Notes: generated from the sequence alone by a model not told the origin. A stretch of DNA of 64,000 nt from JAIVGV01 sp032229975 (GCA_032229975.1 JAVXVG010000046.1:44903-108902), one strand, 5' to 3'; positions 34,192 to 43,181 are shown, counted from the stretch's first letter. Numbers and translations: made by a program.

Positions 34192-34959
34192 TCAAAAAAT
34201 TCTCGCCTCGCTACGCAGTTTCTCTGCCAACTGTGCCGCGCCAGCTTTGGCGTTGCCGTCGCCGAGAAACTGCGTCTGCTTGGTCTTCTGTGGGAAATAA
34301 ACCTTGGTAATGCGCTGGCCCGCGATTGTATCCGAGGCGGCCGGAGCAACTTCTCTGATCTCTTTCTTCTTCGCCGCCATGATGCCCTTCAAAGTCGCGT
34401 AGCGAATCTGGCTGATGCCCGATTGAATAGTTAAGAGCGCAGGCTTCGGCATCGCATACCACTGATACCAACCGCTCTCAAGCTCGCGCTTCACTCGCAG
34501 GCTCTCGCCCGAAGCATCGACCTCGATGACGATGGTCGCGTGCGGCAGGCCCAACAACTCCGCGAGGATGACGCCCGTCTGCGCGAAGCCGTTATCGTCC
34601 GACTGCAAGCCGGTCATCACCAGATCGGGCTGCTCTTCACGGATCGCTTCCGCTAAAATCTGCGCGCCCGCGTAAGGTGTGAGTGCAGCCGTGTCGTCCT
34701 TCACAACATGGATCGCACGATCGGCCCCGCGTGCGAGCGCGTCCTTGATGACAGACTTCGCACGCTGCGCGCCCATCGTGCAGACGACAACTTCGCCGCC
34801 ATGCTTCTCCTTCAGGCGCAGAGACTCTTCGAGCGCGTAGCCATCCGACTCGTTGACCTCGAAGGAGAGATCGCTCTCCTCGATCCACGTCGAATCTTTA
34901 TTGATACGCAGGATCGCATCCTTGTTCGCGACCTGCTTCATGAGCACGATAATTTTCAT
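34192..34959 (-). CDS. etfB: Electron transfer flavoprotein beta subunit
   Basis: AMP-binding subunit of the ETF heterodimer. Begins MKIIVLMKQV, as usual, with the signature VNESDGYALEESLRLKEKHG, the VVCTMGAQRAKSVIKDALARGADRA segment seen in shorter stretches, and the SGISQIRYATLKGIMAAKKK ETF-beta motif near residue 190. Length 255 is normal. It lies downstream of the fatty acid synthesis genes and upstream of etfA, which fits the thiolase and hydroxyacyl-CoA dehydrogenase further upstream as a beta-oxidation-type set. Confidence 0.95.
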   Translation of the reverse strand: MKIIVLMKQVANKDAILRINKDSTWIEESDLSFEVNESDGYALEESLRLKEKHGGEVVVCTMGAQRAKSVIKDALARGADRAIHVVKDDTAALTPYAGAQILAEAIREEQPDLVMTGLQSDDNGFAQTGVILAELLGLPHATIVIEVDASGESLRVKRELESGWYQWYAMPKPALLTIQSGISQIRYATLKGIMAAKKKEIREVAPAASDTIAGQRITKVYFPQKTKQTQFLGDGNAKAGAAQLAEKLRSEARIF

Positions 34960-34962
34960 AAA

Positions 34963-35053
34963 GAAGCATTCAGCAATCAGCCGTCAGTGTTCAGCCGGAA
35001 GAAGCAACAATCAGTTTTTAAGTCCGGCTGATTGCCGGGTGCTGATTGCTCTT
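34963..35053. repeat. 7-mer inverted repeat 8 (between fabF and etfB)
   Basis: Left arm 34966-34999: GCATTCA GCAATCA, GCCGTCA GTGTTCA GCCGG. Right arm 35022-35050: CCGGCTGATT, GCCGGGT, GCTGATTGCT. The two arms pair as AGCAATCAGC and CAGCCGG words. It touches the fabF stop region and lies in the etfB leader. Confidence 0.8.
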
Positions 35054-36298
35054 TCATTCTTCGTATCGCTTGAGCAGCAGCGCGGCGTTTGTGCCGCCGA
35101 AGCCGAAGCTATTGGTGAGCGCGTGGCGCAACTCCGGAACTTCGCGCGCCTCGTTAGGCACGTAGTCGAGATCACAGTCGGGGTCGGCGTTCTGGTAGTT
35201 GATCGTCGGTGGCAGAGTCTTGTGATGAATCGCGAGGACGGAGAAGACCGCCTCGATGCCGCCCGCCGCGCCGAGCAGGTGGCCCGTCATCGACTTCGTC
35301 GAACTGACGGCGAGCTTGTACGCGTGCGCGCCGAAAGTCTTCTTGATCGCGAGCGTCTCAAACTTGTCGTTGTACGGTGTCGAAGTTCCGTGCGCGTTGA
35401 CGTAATCAACCTCGTCGGGCTCGACGCCCGCATCGCGCAACGCCATCTGCATGACGCGCAACTGGCCCGAAGCCGTCTCGTCAGGCATCGTGATGTGGAA
35501 AGCGTCGGCAGTGTTGCCGTAGCCGACCAGCTCCGCATAAATCTTTGCGCCGCGCGCCTTCGCGAATTCAAGCTCTTCGAGGATCAACAGGCCCGCGCCT
35601 TCACCTAGAACGAAACCATCGCGGTCGCGGTCGAAGGGACGCGATGCATGAACGGGATCATCGTTGCGCGTCGAGAGTGCACGCATCGCCGCGAAGCCCG
35701 CGACGGACATCGGCGTGATCGCTGATTCCGCGCCGCCGCAGATCATCACGTCGGCATCGCCGCGCTGGATGACCTTGAAGCTGTCGCCGATAGCGTGCGC
35801 GCCCGCAGAGCACGCGGTCGCCGTCGCGGAGAGATAACCGCGCGCCTTGTGGCGGATCGAGACCTGACCGGCGGCGAGATTAACGATGGCCGAAGGGATG
35901 AAGAATGGCGAGACGCGACCGGGGCCGTCGTTGATTAGTTTCTCATGCTCGCGCTCGATGGCCCAGAAGTCGCCGATGCCGCTACTGATGTAAGTGCCGA
36001 CGCGCTCGCTGATCTCATCTGTGATTTTAAGGCCACTGTCGGTGAGGGCCTCGTCGGAGGCGGCGATGGCGTAGTGAATGAAGGAGCCCATCTTGCGCGC
36101 CTCCTTCTTCTCCACGTACTTGAGCGGATCGAAGTCGCGCACCTCTGCGGCGAAGCGCACGGGAAACTTCTCCACGTCGAACTTGTGTATGAAGTCCACG
36201 CCGCTACGCCCCGCGAGCAGCGCGCTCCACGTTGATTCGACCGAGTGCCCGATGGGAGTGATGAGCCCCAGTCCTGTAACTACGACACGCCTTTTCAA
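35054..36298 (-). CDS. fabF: Beta-ketoacyl-ACP synthase II
   Basis: Elongating condensing enzyme of type II fatty acid synthesis. The Cys-His-His triad is present: TATACSAGAHAIG, NAHGTSTPYND and KSMTGHLLGAAGG; the glycine-rich FGFGGTNAALLL closes the protein. Length 414 is normal. The start codon is a TTG at 36298, supported by GGAGG 11 bases upstream; no ATG or GTG fits. It is the last fab gene of this block, 167 bases after acpP. Confidence 0.96.
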   Translation of the reverse strand: MKRRVVVTGLGLITPIGHSVESTWSALLAGRSGVDFIHKFDVEKFPVRFAAEVRDFDPLKYVEKKEARKMGSFIHYAIAASDEALTDSGLKITDEISERVGTYISSGIGDFWAIEREHEKLINDGPGRVSPFFIPSAIVNLAAGQVSIRHKARGYLSATATACSAGAHAIGDSFKVIQRGDADVMICGGAESAITPMSVAGFAAMRALSTRNDDPVHASRPFDRDRDGFVLGEGAGLLILEELEFAKARGAKIYAELVGYGNTADAFHITMPDETASGQLRVMQMALRDAGVEPDEVDYVNAHGTSTPYNDKFETLAIKKTFGAHAYKLAVSSTKSMTGHLLGAAGGIEAVFSVLAIHHKTLPPTINYQNADPDCDLDYVPNEAREVPELRHALTNSFGFGGTNAALLLKRYEE

Positions 36299-36465
36299 CT
36301 TGCCTTTAACCTCCGCAGGCGAGCGTTCGAGCGCAGAGACGAATGCACCGACCGTGCATATCGCGCGGACGCGACCACAAGATCAACGCTCGCGCGCCAA
36401 GCCCGCCGATGCGCCACGAGCGTGCGTGCGACCGATCCATTGTTCGACGGTCGCGCAGCGTGCAC

Positions 36466-36714
36466 CTACTTGTTCATGTGTTGTTCGATGTAATTATAAG
36501 CGTCGCGCACGCTCTGAATTTTTTCTGCGTCCTCGTCCGGTATCTCAATGCCGAACTCTTCTTCAAAACGCATGACGAGTTCGACCGTGTCGAGCGAGTC
36601 CGCCCCGAGGTCGTCGATAAAGCGCGCGTTGGGCGTCACCTCATTCTCATCGACGCCCAGCTCATCCACGATGATCTGTTTGACTTTGGTCTCGATCTCA
36701 GCCTGTTCGGGCAT
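36466..36714 (-). CDS. acpP: Acyl carrier protein
   Basis: Small acidic carrier (82 residues) that holds growing acyl chains on phosphopantetheine. The attachment Ser is in GADSLDTVELVM (near residue 40). Sequence is rich in Asp and Glu as expected. AAGGAGC lies 11 bases upstream of the ATG. Between fabD and fabF, the standard order. Wider spacers on both sides (78 and 167 bases) could carry an internal promoter for this highly expressed protein, but I cannot identify one firmly. Confidence 0.97.
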   Translation of the reverse strand: MPEQAEIETKVKQIIVDELGVDENEVTPNARFIDDLGADSLDTVELVMRFEEEFGIEIPDEDAEKIQSVRDAYNYIEQHMNK

Positions 36715-36792
36715 GACTGTTTCAGCTCCTTCGGAAACAAAAATAAGAGAACTCGTTGTTCGTGTGTGTTGAAGATTAAACCAGATCGCGCC

Positions 36793-37749
36793 TCATGCGC
36801 CACTCGCCGCATCGTTTTCCGCGAGCGCCGCGCGCACAGCTTCAACTCCACCAGCGTCTTCAACATTTAGAGAGCGTGCTTCGGGCGCGATCTGTTTGAG
36901 CAAACCCGCGAGAACTTTTCCGGGCCCAACTTCGATGAACATCTCGACGCCATGCGCTTTCGTCAACAACTCCATCGACTCGCTCCAACGCACCGGCGAA
37001 GTGACCTGACGCACGAGCGAGTCGCGCGCATCCTCTCCACCGCCGATCAACTTCGCATCGACGTTGGTGACGAGCGGCACGTGCAAATCTTTGAACTCGA
37101 TCTCTTCAAGATCGCGGGCCAGTCTCTCCTGCGCGGGTTGCATCAGCGCGCAATGAAAGGGTGCGCTGACCTTCAGCTTCACAACTTTTCGCGCTCCACG
37201 CGCCTTCAGAATTTCGACTGCCCGATCAACCGCCGCCGCGTCGCCCGCGATCACGATCTGTTTCGGCGAGTTCAAATTCGCAGGGCTGCACACTTCACCC
37301 TGCGCAGCTTCCGCGCAAGCCTCTTCAACCGTCTGGGCCTGTGAGCCGAGGATCGCGGCCATCGCGCCGACGCCGATGGGAACGGCCTCCTGCATATAGC
37401 GACCACGCCCGCGAACCGCGCGCATCGCGTCCGCGAGCGAGAGCGCACCGGCTGCGACAAGCGCGGAGTATTCGCCGAGACTGTGGCCCGCGACGAAAGA
37501 TGGTCGCGGCAAGCCTTCGCTTTCCAGTGCGCGCAAAGCGGCCACTGATGTCGCGAGTAGTGCGGGCTGCGTGTTCTCCGTCAGTTGCAACTCTTCCGCC
37601 GGGCCCTCGAAGCACAGGCGCGAGATGCGGAAGCCGAGCGCGTCGTCGGCCTCTTCAAAGACCGCGCGCGCCGCCGGAAATTTCTCCGCCAGCTCGCGGC
37701 CCATCCCTGCGTACTGCGAGCCCTGACCGGGAAAGATGTAAGCAATCAT
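36793..37749 (-). CDS. fabD: Malonyl-CoA:ACP transacylase
   Basis: Loads malonyl groups onto ACP for fatty acid elongation. FPGQGSQYAGMG at the N-terminus, the GHSLGEYSAL nucleophile elbow (Ser near 92), GRYMQEA, and VSAPFHCALMQPA with the catalytic His. Length 318 is normal. The ATG at 37749 begins MIAYIFPGQG; an in-frame TTG lies two codons upstream. Inverted repeat 9 begins at the very next base, so there is no room for a normal Shine-Dalgarno. Confidence 0.96.
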   Translation of the reverse strand: MIAYIFPGQGSQYAGMGRELAEKFPAARAVFEEADDALGFRISRLCFEGPAEELQLTENTQPALLATSVAALRALESEGLPRPSFVAGHSLGEYSALVAAGALSLADAMRAVRGRGRYMQEAVPIGVGAMAAILGSQAQTVEEACAEAAQGEVCSPANLNSPKQIVIAGDAAAVDRAVEILKARGARKVVKLKVSAPFHCALMQPAQERLARDLEEIEFKDLHVPLVTNVDAKLIGGGEDARDSLVRQVTSPVRWSESMELLTKAHGVEMFIEVGPGKVLAGLLKQIAPEARSLNVEDAGGVEAVRAALAENDAASGA

Positions 37750-37832
37750 GGTCAATGGTGAATGGTAAATCGTGAACGGCGAATTGGCGGTGGTAATTTC
37801 TATTTACCATTCACCATTGACCATTCACCAGC
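37750..37832. repeat. 7-mer inverted repeat 9 (between fabH and fabD)
   Basis: Left arm 37750-37786: GGTCAAT GGTGAAT GGTAAAT, then CGTGAAC GGCGAAT. Right arm 37803-37830: TTACCATTCACC and ATTGACCATTCACCA. It starts one base from the fabD start codon and ends 3 bases from the fabH stop codon, so it fills the spacer. Confidence 0.85.
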
Positions 37833-37835
37833 TTC

Positions 37836-38822
37836 TTACCAGCGCACAAGCACCGCGCCCCAAGTGACGCCGCCACCGAAGGATGTCATCAGCACGAGAT
37901 CGCCGTCGCTCACGCGACCCGCTTCGACGCACTCGTCGAGAGCGATGGGGATCGAGGCGGACGAGGTGTTGCCGTGGTAGGCGATGTTGGAATAGACGAT
38001 TGACGGATCGACTTTGAGCTTGTCGGCGACGGCATCGGTGATGCGCTGGTTCGCTTGATGCGGGATGAACAACTTCACGTCGTCTGCTTTGTAGCCTGCC
38101 TCTTCCAGCACCTCGCGCGACACGTCGGTCATCGAGCGCACGGCCACCTTGAACAGTTCGTTGCCGCGCATCTTGTAGAAGTAGTCGCCTGCGGCGATCG
38201 ATTCCGCGCTGTGACCGAGACGCGTGCCGCCGCCGGGCGCGAAAAGTTGTTCGGCGTAGCGACCATCGGAGCGTATGCGCGTCGAGAGAATGCCGCGTTC
38301 ATTGTCGTCGTCAGGCGCAAGAATGGCCGCGCCCGCGCCGTCGCCGAAGATGACGCAGGTCGAGCGGTCTGTGTAATCGACGTAGCGCGTCAGAACTTCC
38401 GCGCCGACGACGAGCGCATAGCGCGACTGGCCGCCGCGAATCATCTGGTTGGCGAGCGTCAAACCGTAGAGGAAGCCGGAGCAGGCTGCCGCCAAGTCGA
38501 AAGCGGCGGCTTTGTGCGCGCCGAGTTCGGTCTGGATGATGCAGCCCGTCGATGGCAGAAGTTGATCGGGCGTGACGGTGGCGCACACGACCAAGTCGAT
38601 CTCAGCCGGATCGATCTTAGCGCGCTCGATGGCCTGTCGTGCGGCGCGCACGGCGAAGAGCGAAGTGTATTCACCCTCCGCAGCTTTGTGTCGCTGCTTG
38701 ATGCCGACGCGCTGCATGATCCACTCGTCGGAGGTCTCGACCATCGTTTCCAGATCAGCGTTGGTCAAGACGCCTTTCGGGTACGAGCGGCCCGTGCCGA
38801 TGATCTTGGCGCTCTTCGCCAT
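37836..38822 (-). CDS. fabH: Beta-ketoacyl-ACP synthase III
   Basis: Initiates fatty acid synthesis by condensing acetyl-CoA with malonyl-ACP. Catalytic residues: AAACSGFLYG (Cys), IPHQANQRI (His) and YHGNTSSASIP (Asn). Length 328. ATG at 38822 (MAKSAKIIGTGRSYP) is preferred over an in-frame TTG at 38840. In the order plsX-fabH-fabD-acpP-fabF, as in many bacteria. Confidence 0.96.
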   Translation of the reverse strand: MAKSAKIIGTGRSYPKGVLTNADLETMVETSDEWIMQRVGIKQRHKAAEGEYTSLFAVRAARQAIERAKIDPAEIDLVVCATVTPDQLLPSTGCIIQTELGAHKAAAFDLAAACSGFLYGLTLANQMIRGGQSRYALVVGAEVLTRYVDYTDRSTCVIFGDGAGAAILAPDDDNERGILSTRIRSDGRYAEQLFAPGGGTRLGHSAESIAAGDYFYKMRGNELFKVAVRSMTDVSREVLEEAGYKADDVKLFIPHQANQRITDAVADKLKVDPSIVYSNIAYHGNTSSASIPIALDECVEAGRVSDGDLVLMTSFGGGVTWGAVLVRW

Positions 38823-38847
38823 CACAAAACCTTTCTGCAAGCAAGAG

Positions 38848-38876
38848 AGGTTAGAGTTTAGAGATCAGAGGTTAGT
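38848..38876. repeat. 7-mer tandem array 10 (single arm)
   Basis: GGTTAGA GTTTAGA, then GATCAGA GGTTAG: four degenerate 7-mers in the plsX-fabH spacer. A convincing inverted partner is not present, so this resembles array 5. Confidence 0.6.
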
Positions 38877-38902
38877 CTGACTCAGAACCTTCGTGCGGAA
38901 AT

Positions 38903-39988
38903 TTAGCCCGCCACATCCGACATCTGGAGTCTCGCATCTGCCGCGATACTTTCGCGCGCTTTCGTCTGAGCGATGCCGCGCTCGATGCGCTCGGTCGCGC
39001 CGTTATCGGAGAACTCTTTGGCGATGCGCACGAGGTTGCGTATGGCTCGCGCATTCGAGCTGCCATGCCCGACGACGACGATGTTGCGCACGCCGAGCAA
39101 GGGTGCGCCGCCATACTCCGAGTAATCGAGTCGCTTCTTCAAACGCTGGAACGCCGGTCGTGCGAGCACCGCGCCTGCCTTCGTGATGGCCGAGGCGGAC
39201 AACTCGCGACGTATGAGCGAGAGCACGGCGTCCTGCAGGCCCTCGGAGAGCTTGAGCATGACGTTGCCGGTAAAACCGTCCGCCACGATCACGTCAACCG
39301 TGCCACTGAACACGTCGCGCCCTTCGACGTTGCCCACGAAGTTCAAACTTGAAAGTTCGCGCAGGAGCGGAAACGCTTCCTTCGTTAATTCGTTTCCCTT
39401 CGCCTCTTCTTCGCCAATGCTCATTAAGCCGACGCTCGGTCGCGTTGTTCCGAGCACGGCGCGCGCGTAGGCGTCGCCCATGATAGCAAACTGTGCGAGG
39501 TGGTGCGGCTTGCAGTCGGAGTTTGCGCCCACGTCGAGGATGAGCGTTGGGCGGCCGGACTTCGTCGGCACGAGTGCGGCGAGGGCCGGACGATCAACTC
39601 CGGGCAGCGTGCCCAAGACCATCTTCGCCGTCGCCATCGCCGCGCCGGTGTTGCCTGCCGAGACGAGACCATCAGCGAATCCTTCGGCGACGAGGCGCGC
39701 GCCGACGCGCAGAGAGCTTTTTCGTTTGCGGCGCACCGAAGTCGCGACCGGATCGTTCATGCCGATCACTTCCGCCGCTTCGACGAACTCGACGCCACGA
39801 TCTCCGTCCTTGCGCCAGCCGCAACGTCGAAGCTCCGGCACGACGCGCTCGCTCTGTCCGACGAGGATCACGACGCAGCCCAGATCGCGCGCGGCTGCAA
39901 AAGCGCCATCGATCTCAGGGTGCGGCGCGCGGTCGCTCCCCATGGCATCGACGACGATCTTGCCCGTCAGTTGGCGTCCGTGCTTCAT
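38903..39988 (-). CDS. plsX: Phosphate acyltransferase
   Basis: Makes acyl-phosphate from acyl-ACP for phospholipid synthesis (with PlsY). Signatures: VVDAMGSDRAPHPEIDGA, SAGNTGAAMATAKMVLG, DVGANSDCKPHHLAQFA, and VVVGHGSSNARAIRNLV near the end. Length 361 is normal. ATG at 39988 (MKHGRQLTG) is chosen; a GTG two codons upstream is in frame. It follows rpmF by 45 bases, and this rpmF-plsX-fabH order is widespread. Confidence 0.95.
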   Translation of the reverse strand: MKHGRQLTGKIVVDAMGSDRAPHPEIDGAFAAARDLGCVVILVGQSERVVPELRRCGWRKDGDRGVEFVEAAEVIGMNDPVATSVRRKRKSSLRVGARLVAEGFADGLVSAGNTGAAMATAKMVLGTLPGVDRPALAALVPTKSGRPTLILDVGANSDCKPHHLAQFAIMGDAYARAVLGTTRPSVGLMSIGEEEAKGNELTKEAFPLLRELSSLNFVGNVEGRDVFSGTVDVIVADGFTGNVMLKLSEGLQDAVLSLIRRELSASAITKAGAVLARPAFQRLKKRLDYSEYGGAPLLGVRNIVVVGHGSSNARAIRNLVRIAKEFSDNGATERIERGIAQTKARESIAADARLQMSDVAG

Positions 39989-40033
39989 CTTCACGCGCGC
40001 GAATCAAACCGCGCGCACGAACCGACTCGCGGC

Positions 40034-40219
40034 TTAGACTTCCGTCTGGATGCGGACGACCTCGCGCCCCTTGTAGTAGCCACACTTCGGGCAGACGCGG
40101 TGCGGCATCTTCGGCTCTTGACAGTTACTACAGGTCACGGTCTGGGGCGCGCGCAACGCGTCGTGCGCGCGACGTTTCCCCGTGCGGGCTTTTGAATGGC
40201 GTCGTTTCGGATTCGGCAT
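40034..40219 (-). CDS. rpmF: 50S ribosomal protein L32
   Basis: 61-residue ribosomal protein beginning MPNPKRRHSKARTGKRRAHD, with the zinc-ribbon pairs CSNC and CPKC. GGAG six bases upstream marks the start. An in-frame extension to 40297 is only a reading of inverted repeat 11. It lies between yceD and plsX, as in many bacteria. Confidence 0.97.
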   Translation of the reverse strand: MPNPKRRHSKARTGKRRAHDALRAPQTVTCSNCQEPKMPHRVCPKCGYYKGREVVRIQTEV

Positions 40220-40227
40220 GATTACTC

Positions 40228-40348
40228 CATCTGGTGAATCGTGAATGGTCAATCGCAAATGGTTATTCTGTATCGATGCTTGAGCGAGCGCAATCAAGAT
40301 CGCGCTGACTCAGCTACGATTGACCATTCACGATTGACCATTCACCTT
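40228..40348. repeat. 7-mer inverted repeat 11
   Basis: Left arm 40232-40263: GGTGAAT CGTGAAT, GGTCAAT CGCAAAT GG. Right arm 40316-40346: CGATTGACCATTCACG and ATTGACCATTCACC. The right arm encodes the last residues and the TGA stop of the DUF177 gene. It separates yceD from rpmF, which in most genomes are nearly touching. Confidence 0.85.
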
Positions 40349-40855
40349 TTTAAGTTCCGCGAGGGCTGACCAGCGCGGATCGGTTTCGTGTCGCTTGCAG
40401 TTGCAAGCCTGCTCGTTGAGGTTCGCGCCGCAAGTAGGGCACAAGCCACGACAATCGTCGGCGCAGAGTTGGCGCGCGGGGAGCGCGAGCAGGATTTGCT
40501 CGCGGACGATCTCATCGAGATTGATCGCCTCGCCGTCGTAGGTTGAAAAATCCATGTCGGCGTCGTGCAGCGCGGTGGCTTCCACAACACTGCCTTCGTC
40601 CGTGCCCAGCTCGGCTTTGAAATCGATCTTCACCGGCTGCGCGACGCGAGCGAGACAACGGTCGCAGTGCAACTCAACCGCCGTGTCGATGTCGCCGTGC
40701 AGTAGCACCTCGCCGCGCACGCGGCTGGCGTGAGCGTTGACGCGCACCGCGCTCGCAAGCTGCGCGTCGTCGTCTTCGAGCGAGAACTCTTCGGGCGAGT
40801 AAACTTTCTCGAAGTCCTCGCCTTGCTCGTTCAGCTTCTCAACTTCGATCTGCAT
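40328..40855 (-). CDS. YceD/DUF177 family protein
   Basis: 175-residue protein of the DUF177 family, in bacteria linked to 23S rRNA accumulation or ribosome assembly. The central Cys pair (HCDRCLARV) and the C-terminal CPTCGANLNEQACNC cluster suggest a metal site. It precedes rpmF as usual. Its C-terminal residues (KVNGQS) and stop lie inside the arm of inverted repeat 11, so the original C-terminus may have been replaced when the repeat inserted. A near-consensus promoter lies 58 bases upstream. Confidence 0.88.
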   Translation of the reverse strand: MQIEVEKLNEQGEDFEKVYSPEEFSLEDDDAQLASAVRVNAHASRVRGEVLLHGDIDTAVELHCDRCLARVAQPVKIDFKAELGTDEGSVVEATALHDADMDFSTYDGEAINLDEIVREQILLALPARQLCADDCRGLCPTCGANLNEQACNCKRHETDPRWSALAELKKVNGQS

Positions 40856-40912
40856 CGTAACACCCTACAGGTGCGCGCGTGCGTTTAGAGCACGCCGCGC
40901 ACAAAAGACCCG

Positions 40913-40940
40913 ATTATAGCGGGCAAGACGCGACTGTCAA
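40913..40940 (-). promoter_or_regulatory. Consensus sigma70-type promoter for yceD-rpmF-plsX-fab genes
   Basis: Minus strand TTGACA (40940-40935), 16-base spacer, TATAAT (40918-40913). Both boxes are perfect. Predicted start near 40906, giving a ~50-base leader before yceD. The -35 box overlaps the stop codon of the upstream TPR gene. Confidence 0.8.
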
Positions 40941-42175
40941 CGCGCGGGCAACGGAAAGGCGAGCGCATCTTCGCGCATGAGCCGCGAGAGACGTTCATCG
41001 CCCGCCAACAGCAATCCCGTGCCCGTCAGCCGCGACTTTCCGAAGAAGAGGATCAAGAGGGCCCGCTCCGAATCGACACGCGGTGGCCTTTCGCCGCGCA
41101 CACGCTTGATGTCGAGCGCGGAGGTGGCCCGTGCGAAAGCCTCTCGCGCGCGCACTTGATCCTTCGCGCGGCGATAGATCAAGCCGAGCATCAGGTATGC
41201 TTCGCGATATTCAGTGTCGAGCGTGATAGCTTTGCGGACGTGGCGCAAAGCCATCGAGTCGCTGCCGTCTTTGAACCAGCCGAGCGCGCAGACGTATTGC
41301 GCTTCAGCGCAGGGACGCAGTTTGAGCGCGCGCTGAAACTCCACGCGCGCCGTCTTCCAGTCGTCTTCAATGGCGGCGAGGCGACCGAGCGCGTAGTGAC
41401 TTGCGAAAGACTCCTGCTGATCCTGCGCTTCGCCAATGAGCAGGCGCGCAACCTCAACTTGATTGCCTATGTCGGCGAGCGCGATGGCGTGCAAGAGTTT
41501 GGAGCGCGCATCTTCTTCTTTGAGAGCGGAGGCCCGTGAAAGATATCGCTCGGCGAGCGCGGACTTGCCCGCGCGGAAGTGCTGCTCGCCGACGTACGAG
41601 TGGAGCGCGAAGTTATCACTCCCGAAGAGAGCGGCACGTTCGAGTTTTCTCAAACCGCCCTCGGCATCGCCCGCAGCGATCTCCGTAAACCCCTCGCCGA
41701 CGAATTCGTAGAAAGCACTACGCTCTTCGTCGTCGCCGGGTGGATCGGCGATGATCTCCTTTCGCAGCGTCTCGCGTCGCGCAGCTTCGAGTCGCTCGGC
41801 TTCCGCGCGCTCGATGGTGGCCCGCCACAGACGCTCGATCTCCTCACGCGTGATCACGCCCGACTGCACGAGCGAGACGATCAACGATTCGATCAGCAGG
41901 TGCTCGCGCTGGATGTTCTCCGCCTGACGCAGCATCAGCTCGAAGCCGCGCTCAAGTTTTTCGGCGAAGCGATTCAAGCCACTTTCGAGGATCGTCATGC
42001 GTTCGAGCATGACGGCGGGCGGCATGGTCTCCGTCGCCTGATCTTCCTCGTAGCGCAGCCCCGTCGGCTCGACGACGAGCATCAGGCGCGTCCCGCACTG
42101 GTCGCACAACTCCTGCCCCAACGGATTCACCGCGCGACAACGCTGGCAACGGATTTTTTGAAACTCGTAACGCAT
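40937..42175 (-). CDS. Zinc-ribbon, coiled-coil and TPR protein
   Basis: 412-residue cytoplasmic protein of unknown function. The N-terminus has a zinc ribbon (IRCQRCRAVNPLGQELCDQCG). Residues ~60-150 are Glu/Arg/Leu-rich and probably coiled coil. From ~165 on, repeated helical pairs look like tetratricopeptide repeats (GLRKLERAALFGSDNFALH, ARVEFQRALKLRPCAEAQY, ALRHVRKAITLDTEYREAY). It may be a protein-interaction scaffold. ATG at 42175 is chosen because the in-frame extension to 42217 is read from inverted repeat 12. Location just upstream of the fab promoter gives no clear functional link. Confidence 0.75.
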   Translation of the reverse strand: MRYEFQKIRCQRCRAVNPLGQELCDQCGTRLMLVVEPTGLRYEEDQATETMPPAVMLERMTILESGLNRFAEKLERGFELMLRQAENIQREHLLIESLIVSLVQSGVITREEIERLWRATIERAEAERLEAARRETLRKEIIADPPGDDEERSAFYEFVGEGFTEIAAGDAEGGLRKLERAALFGSDNFALHSYVGEQHFRAGKSALAERYLSRASALKEEDARSKLLHAIALADIGNQVEVARLLIGEAQDQQESFASHYALGRLAAIEDDWKTARVEFQRALKLRPCAEAQYVCALGWFKDGSDSMALRHVRKAITLDTEYREAYLMLGLIYRRAKDQVRAREAFARATSALDIKRVRGERPPRVDSERALLILFFGKSRLTGTGLLLAGDERLSRLMREDALAFPLPAR

Positions 42176-42181
42176 GGATGA

Positions 42182-42241
42182 ATCTGGAGTCTGGAGTCTG
42201 GAGTCTAAGTAAGTCATTGCGACTTTAGACTCCAGAGTCTA
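42182..42241. repeat. 7-mer inverted repeat 12
   Basis: Left arm 42183-42209: TCTGGAG TCTGGAG TCTGGAG TCTAAGT (in short words). Right arm 42221-42241 is the inverted copy ACTTTAGACTCCAGAGTCTA. The right arm contains the TAG stop of the hydroxyacyl-CoA dehydrogenase gene (42239-42241). Confidence 0.85.
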
Positions 42242-43096
42242 GAATTTTTCACCGTATTCGTAGAATCCGCGACCCGACTTGCGACCGAGCCAGCCAGCAT
42301 CAACGTAGCGTTTGAGCAGGGGGCAGGGCCGGTACTTCGGATCGCCTAGCTCTGTGTGCAGCACGTTCATGATGGCGAGGCACACGTCCAAGCCGATGAA
42401 GTCGGCCAGCGTAAGTGGCCCCATCGGGTGATTCATGCCGAGCCGCATGATGCCGTCGATGGATTCGCGCGTGGCGACATTTTCGTGGAGCGCGAAGATC
42501 GCCTCGTTGATCATGGGCATCAGTATGCGATTTGAGACGAAGCCCGCCGAGTCGTTGCATTCGAGCGGCGTCTTCTCGAATCGTTCGGCAAGCGCGCGCG
42601 TGCGTTCGTAAGTCTCGTCCGACGTGGCGATGCCGCGAATGATCTCGACGAGCTTCATCACCGGCACGGGGTTCATGAAGTGCATCCCGATGACTCGATC
42701 CGCGCGTCGCGTGACGCCGCCGAGTTTCGTGATCGAGATCGAAGAGGTGTTCGAGGCGAGGATCGCTTCCGGTCGCGTCAGATCGTCGAGCGCGCGGAAA
42801 ATCTCGGCCTTGACGCTCAGATTTTCCGTCACCGCTTCGACGACGAGCGATGCGTTCGCGAGTTCGGACATCTCTGTCGTCGTCTTGATGCGCGCCACGA
42901 TCTCGCGCTTCCCTTCCTCAGTCAATCGCGCTTTCATCACGTCGCGTTCGAGACTGCGATCTATCGAGGCCCTCCCGCGCTCAAGAAACTCTTCCTTCAC
43001 GTCGCGCATGACGACCTCGAAGCCCGCGCGCGCGGCCACCTGCGCGATGCCGTTGCCCATCGTGCCCGCGCCCACCACTCCGATGATCTCTGTCAA
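42239..43096 (-). CDS. 3-hydroxybutyryl-CoA (3-hydroxyacyl-CoA) dehydrogenase
   Basis: NAD-dependent oxidoreductase of acyl-CoA metabolism. N-terminal Rossmann motif GVVGAGTMGNGIAQ, then SNTSSISITKL, GMHFMNPVPVMKLVEII (catalytic His), GFVSNRILMPMINEA and GMNHPMGPLTLADFIGLD. Length 285 matches Hbd/PaaH single-function enzymes. The start is a TTG at 43096 with GGAG nine bases upstream; no ATG or GTG alternative fits the family N-terminus. With the thiolase upstream it forms a butyrate/PHB- or beta-oxidation-type pair. Confidence 0.94.
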   Translation of the reverse strand: MTEIIGVVGAGTMGNGIAQVAARAGFEVVMRDVKEEFLERGRASIDRSLERDVMKARLTEEGKREIVARIKTTTEMSELANASLVVEAVTENLSVKAEIFRALDDLTRPEAILASNTSSISITKLGGVTRRADRVIGMHFMNPVPVMKLVEIIRGIATSDETYERTRALAERFEKTPLECNDSAGFVSNRILMPMINEAIFALHENVATRESIDGIMRLGMNHPMGPLTLADFIGLDVCLAIMNVLHTELGDPKYRPCPLLKRYVDAGWLGRKSGRGFYEYGEKF

Positions 43097-43181
43097 TCTT
43101 GCGGTCTCCGTGAAGAAAATTTGATGAAACTAGATTCTGTTAAAACCTGATGCGCGATCAACTGAAAACTTTGCGACGCCA

